DNA of 9,275 nt, taken from positions 1 to 9,275 of the forward strand of contig CAZTDD010000181.1 in assembly GCA_964612675.1 (NCBI GenBank). Direction: 5' to 3'. Below, piece after piece: positions 6,608 through 9,275 of the stretch. This DNA is from CAZTDD01 sp964612675 (lineage in GTDB: Bacteria > Hinthialibacterota > Hinthialibacteria > Hinthialibacterales > JAKPRU01). The position numbers and the translations under genes were made by a program. The notes under the pieces were generated by a model. The model saw only the letters and a list, made by a program, of their open reading frames with translations, ran no database searches and was not told the origin of the DNA. Within the stretch, counting starts at the first letter, position 1, and each line of letters begins with the position of its first letter.

Positions 6608-7834
6608 TCAACTCTGACGCACATAGCCATACAGGGCTAGAAGATCGTATGTATCCACGATTTTGCCTATCTTTTCCCAGTGGTCGGTTATGGAAACTCT
6701 GGGCACTGAATCGAGTGGACGGTCCTTGAGAAACGGGCGGACCGTTTTGGGCATGTTGTACATTTTGCTCTTGTTTCCGGCCGGAACAAGCCTCGTTTTC
6801 TCAAATTCGGTCGGGATGTTCGTGAGTTCGAGTACCTGGACGAGCTTCTTCCCGGCAAATTGTGCAACGGAGCCAATGGGATGGGGGGCTATACGGAAAT
6901 TCAATGCACGAATTGCGCGTTCCTCATAAGATCGGCCGCTTTCTTTGTTGAGCTGCAAAACCGCGTCGATGGGCTTTTGAGCCTGTCGAAAGTACCGCTT
7001 CGAAATCATACTCTGATATGAATCGACCAACGCAAGGAGCCGAGCATGAGGCTCCATCTGGGGAAGGAGAAGGTTCTTCGGATACCCTTTTCGCTGGCCG
7101 CGCTCATGGTGTTGAAGCACGATCTGCGTGGTTACAAAATCTTTCTGCCGAAACAGAGTCGCAACAAACTCGGCACTCTTCTCACAGTGTGTTTGTACTT
7201 TCTCCATCTCCTCGGAACTCAGCTCGGAGTCCTTTTTCAATATCCGAGGCGGGACCTTCATCATACCAATATCCGCAAACATACCGGCGACACCGACTTT
7301 ATGCAGTTCGGCCAGCAGCTGCTTCAATTCCTCGAAATAGTCGAACCCTAACGCCACAGAGGTCAAACAGACATTCTTCGCGTGTTCATAGAGATAGTCC
7401 TCCAATGCCCCGACGGTTCGAAGATGAACGACCGCCCGCAAGTTCCTCTTCGGATCGGCATCGGTGACCGGATGTTCCGTCCGGTAATACGCCTGGAACT
7501 CCTCATAGGCTTGCGCAATCAGTTCATACGCCTGCTTGCGAATCTCGTAAGGGTCTTTTACGCTCCCTTTCTTGAACGCAACATACGTTTCCTGAATCAG
7601 TCGGAAAATCGTCCCCTCCGTCTCGCTGGAGAACGTGTACGGAGGAGGATCCGTCGTCTCGAAAGGTAGCGGGAATTCGAGATATTCAACCTTGTTCTGT
7701 TCGAGAAGACTCTTCTTCTTCGCTGTGAGAGGTACGCCTTTCCGGAACAGAAGACGTTGTTTCTTTTCATCTGCGTAAATGTCGGCGGGACTTTTCAGGT
7801 CGGGAACACACATATCGAGCAGGATACGAACCAT
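6608..7834 (-). CDS. HD-GYP family protein with a degenerate active site (AD-GYP)
   Basis: HD-GYP proteins normally hydrolyse cyclic di-GMP. This 408-residue cytoplasmic protein has an N-terminal segment (about 1-60, with LLFRKGVPLTAKKKSLLEQ) typical of the region before HD-GYP domains, a helical linker, and the HD-GYP core at about 150-285. Present are H151 (YEHAKNV), H216 (QTH), HHER at 242-245, GYP at 250-252 and the later D271 in ALVDSY. The signature HD is changed: residues 185-190 read MFADIG, so the metal-ligand His is Ala187 beside Asp188, and the usual lysine of HDIGK is Met191. The stretch between HHER and GYP is GQRK, not the common WDGS form. About 120 further residues follow (286-408) with no domain I can name. 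Loss of a metal ligand suggests weak or no phosphodiesterase activity and a possible sensor or scaffold role. The start has GAGG 8 nt upstream. Confidence 0.9.
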   Translation of the reverse strand: MVRILLDMCVPDLKSPADIYADEKKQRLLFRKGVPLTAKKKSLLEQNKVEYLEFPLPFETTDPPPYTFSSETEGTIFRLIQETYVAFKKGSVKDPYEIRKQAYELIAQAYEEFQAYYRTEHPVTDADPKRNLRAVVHLRTVGALEDYLYEHAKNVCLTSVALGFDYFEELKQLLAELHKVGVAGMFADIGMMKVPPRILKKDSELSSEEMEKVQTHCEKSAEFVATLFRQKDFVTTQIVLQHHERGQRKGYPKNLLLPQMEPHARLLALVDSYQSMISKRYFRQAQKPIDAVLQLNKESGRSYEERAIRALNFRIAPHPIGSVAQFAGKKLVQVLELTNIPTEFEKTRLVPAGNKSKMYNMPKTVRPFLKDRPLDSVPRVSITDHWEKIGKIVDTYDLLALYGYVRQS

Positions 7835-7998
7835 GTAGCGGACCTCGCTATTCGGGTGGCTTGCCGGACAAGGATACTATTGTTGACCGCGAATCCAAGA
7901 GGGTTCACTGGCGGCACGTACAAAACCATTATATGGGATGTGAAACGGAATAGGTAGATCGACGTACCGTCCCTCGCATTGAGAGCGGCCTGAGACCC

Positions 7999-8032
7999 TG
8001 ATACGCTTCCACTGTACCGTAACCCTGTATCA
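7999..8032 (+). promoter_or_regulatory. Possible hairpin in the namZ leader
   Basis: In the 212-nt divergent gap between the HD-GYP gene and namZ, TGATAC (7999-8004) can pair with GTATCA (8027-8032) around a 22-nt loop. An alternative CGCTT/AAGCG pairing (8004-8008, 8032-8036) would exclude it. It ends about 15 nt before the ATG at 8047. I see no convincing promoter in the gap; TATATG at 7930 has no good -35. Confidence 0.25.
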
Positions 8033-8046
8033 AGCGAGCGGAATCG

Positions 8047-9275
8047 ATGATGGATAGAAAACGTTACACCTGCATTTTCGCCACACTCGTCTTTCTTCTG
8101 TTTCAATTCACCGCTGCACCCGGCGCGGAGGAAAACATGAACCAACCACGCGTGATGACGGGACTCGAAGTACTCCTGAAGGAACGGTTGTCCTCGATTG
8201 AGGGAAAACGGGTCGCCATCGTGAGCAATCACACGGGAGTCAATCGATCCGGAGAACGGATCGTCGATCTGATTGCTGAACATGCGACAGTAGTCGCGCT
8301 CCTTGGCCCCGAACATGGTTTCAAAGGTGCCGCCCCTGACGCTGCAAGTATTGAAGAATTCAAGGATCCCGCAACCAATGTTCCCGTTTTCAGTCTGTAT
8401 GGTGAATTCAAATCTCCCACCAGCAGAATGCTGAAGGATGCGGAGCTGGTGATTTACGATATCCAGGATATCGGTGCCAAGTTCTATACCTATATTTCAA
8501 CGATGTTTCTTACGCTTCAGTCCTGTGCAAGAGAGGGTATTCCCGTTCTCGTTCTTGACCGACCGAACCCGATTGCCGGTGTCGCCGTCGAAGGTCCGGT
8601 AACACACCCAGGCTCCATGAGTTTCGTCGGGATCGCCCCCATCAGCATCCGGCACGGAATGACAGTGGGCGAACTCGCCATGATGTTCAACACGGAACAT
8701 TACATCGGCCATCGAATCGGTGCGCGGCTGGAGGTCGTCCCGATGAAGGGTTGGTCTCGAGATCTATGGTATGACGAAACAAACGTTCCATGGGTACCGC
8801 CTTCGCCCAACATGCCGACGCTCGACACCGCCACGGTCTACACCGGAACGTGTCTCTTTGAAGGAACAAACATTTCCGAGGGACGCGGCACACCTCAACC
8901 GTTCGAAATCATCGGGGCGCCATGGATCGACGGTGAGCGTTGGGCGGAACGGCTGAACTCGGAGGCTCTTCCGGGCGTCGTCTTCTCCGCTACCACGTTC
9001 GTCCCGGTCAGTATCGAGAGCAAAGCGCCGACACCGAAACACCGCGATAAAGAATGCGGCGGAGTTGTTGTCAGAGTAACAGATCGAAATTCTTTTCTGC
9101 CGGTCTCAACCGGCGTCGCGATGCTATGTACGGCCAGAGAGTTATTTCCGGATTCGTTTCAATTTCGTAGGTATATCGACCTGCTATGGGGAAGCGAACG
9201 GCTGCGTGAACTGGTGCTGACCGGAACCGATTGGCGCGCAATCATGGACGAAACCCATCGCGGCAAAGAGCAGTT
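8047..9275 (+). CDS. namZ: Exo-beta-N-acetylmuramidase NamZ (DUF1343 family), 3' end cut
   Basis: NamZ-type enzymes (PF07075, glycoside hydrolase family 171) release terminal MurNAc from peptidoglycan fragments during cell-wall recycling. The 409 codons seen start ATG ATG and run open to the window edge. Full-length relatives are about 400-430 residues, so little is missing. A Sec signal peptide (RKRYTCIFATLVFLLFQFTAA, likely cut near residue 28) places it in the periplasm or outside. Family motifs in order: LLGPEHGFKG (85-94), LYGE (117-120), YDIQDIGAKFYTY (137-149), VLDRPNPIAG (169-178), SFVG...IRHGMTVGELA (192-211), PPSPNMPT (251-258), LFEGTNISEGRGTPQPFE (270-287) and GAPWIDG (290-296). 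A second ATG lies 3 nt on. The ribosome binding site is weak (GAGCGGA). It is divergent from the HD-GYP gene. Confidence 0.93.
   Translation, partial: MMDRKRYTCIFATLVFLLFQFTAAPGAEENMNQPRVMTGLEVLLKERLSSIEGKRVAIVSNHTGVNRSGERIVDLIAEHATVVALLGPEHGFKGAAPDAASIEEFKDPATNVPVFSLYGEFKSPTSRMLKDAELVIYDIQDIGAKFYTYISTMFLTLQSCAREGIPVLVLDRPNPIAGVAVEGPVTHPGSMSFVGIAPISIRHGMTVGELAMMFNTEHYIGHRIGARLEVVPMKGWSRDLWYDETNVPWVPPSPNMPTLDTATVYTGTCLFEGTNISEGRGTPQPFEIIGAPWIDGERWAERLNSEALPGVVFSATTFVPVSIESKAPTPKHRDKECGGVVVRVTDRNSFLPVSTGVAMLCTARELFPDSFQFRRYIDLLWGSERLRELVLTGTDWRAIMDETHRGKEQ

Noticed and set aside
7990..8040. CTGAGA followed by CCCTG segments resembling a TPP riboswitch upstream of namZ
   Set aside because: The second conserved block (CTGATCTGG...GCGNAGGGA) is absent and the gene is not a thiamine gene.
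7795..8316. 173-codon minus-strand frame between the HD-GYP gene and namZ
   Set aside because: It overlaps the start regions of both well-supported genes and has no domain-like content.

Overview
The window is about 9.3 kb of bacterial chromosome with mid-50s GC by eye. Seven genes lie on the minus strand and one, cut by the right edge, diverges on the plus strand. The gene content (PAS-SpoIIE phosphatase, HD-GYP-type regulator, NamZ-type muramidase, a secreted protein of a kind I associate with environmental Gram-negative lineages, wide intergenic gaps) suggests a free-living diderm, possibly of the Planctomycetes/PVC or Hydrogenedentes-like candidate phyla. This lineage call is weak. It rests on protein flavour, not on any marker search.

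Layout from left to right. Positions 1-348 have no credible gene but carry one solitary 29-nt sequence closely resembling a type I-E CRISPR repeat (221-249). Then come a PAS-linked SpoIIE/PP2C phosphatase (349-1557, minus), a 381-nt gap with several possible hairpins, and seryl-tRNA synthetase serS (1939-3219, minus) with an inverted repeat in its leader. An intrinsic terminator (3304-3342) ends a monocistronic secreted protein of unknown function (3389-4282, minus), which has its own strong Shine-Dalgarno and a perfect TATAAT. Next is an unrecognised 353-residue protein with three consecutive C2H2/C2HC zinc-finger-like motifs (4396-5457, minus), then thiG (5510-6277) and thiS (6310-6510). An HD-GYP family protein whose signature HD is changed to AD follows (6608-7834, minus). 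The plus-strand NamZ/DUF1343 exo-muramidase with a signal peptide (8047 to the edge) closes the window.

Reading with transcription on the minus strand, thiS, thiG and the zinc-finger gene form a close-packed, probably co-transcribed set. ThiS (sulfur carrier) and ThiG (thiazole synthase) act together in thiamine thiazole formation, while the zinc-finger protein has no obvious link to that job. SerS is housekeeping, and the phosphatase and degenerate HD-GYP protein are signalling proteins without visible partners here. NamZ is a periplasmic or secreted peptidoglycan-recycling enzyme.

No complete novel system is visible. The items most worth following are the triple zinc-finger protein, the AD-GYP protein and the isolated CRISPR-like repeat.
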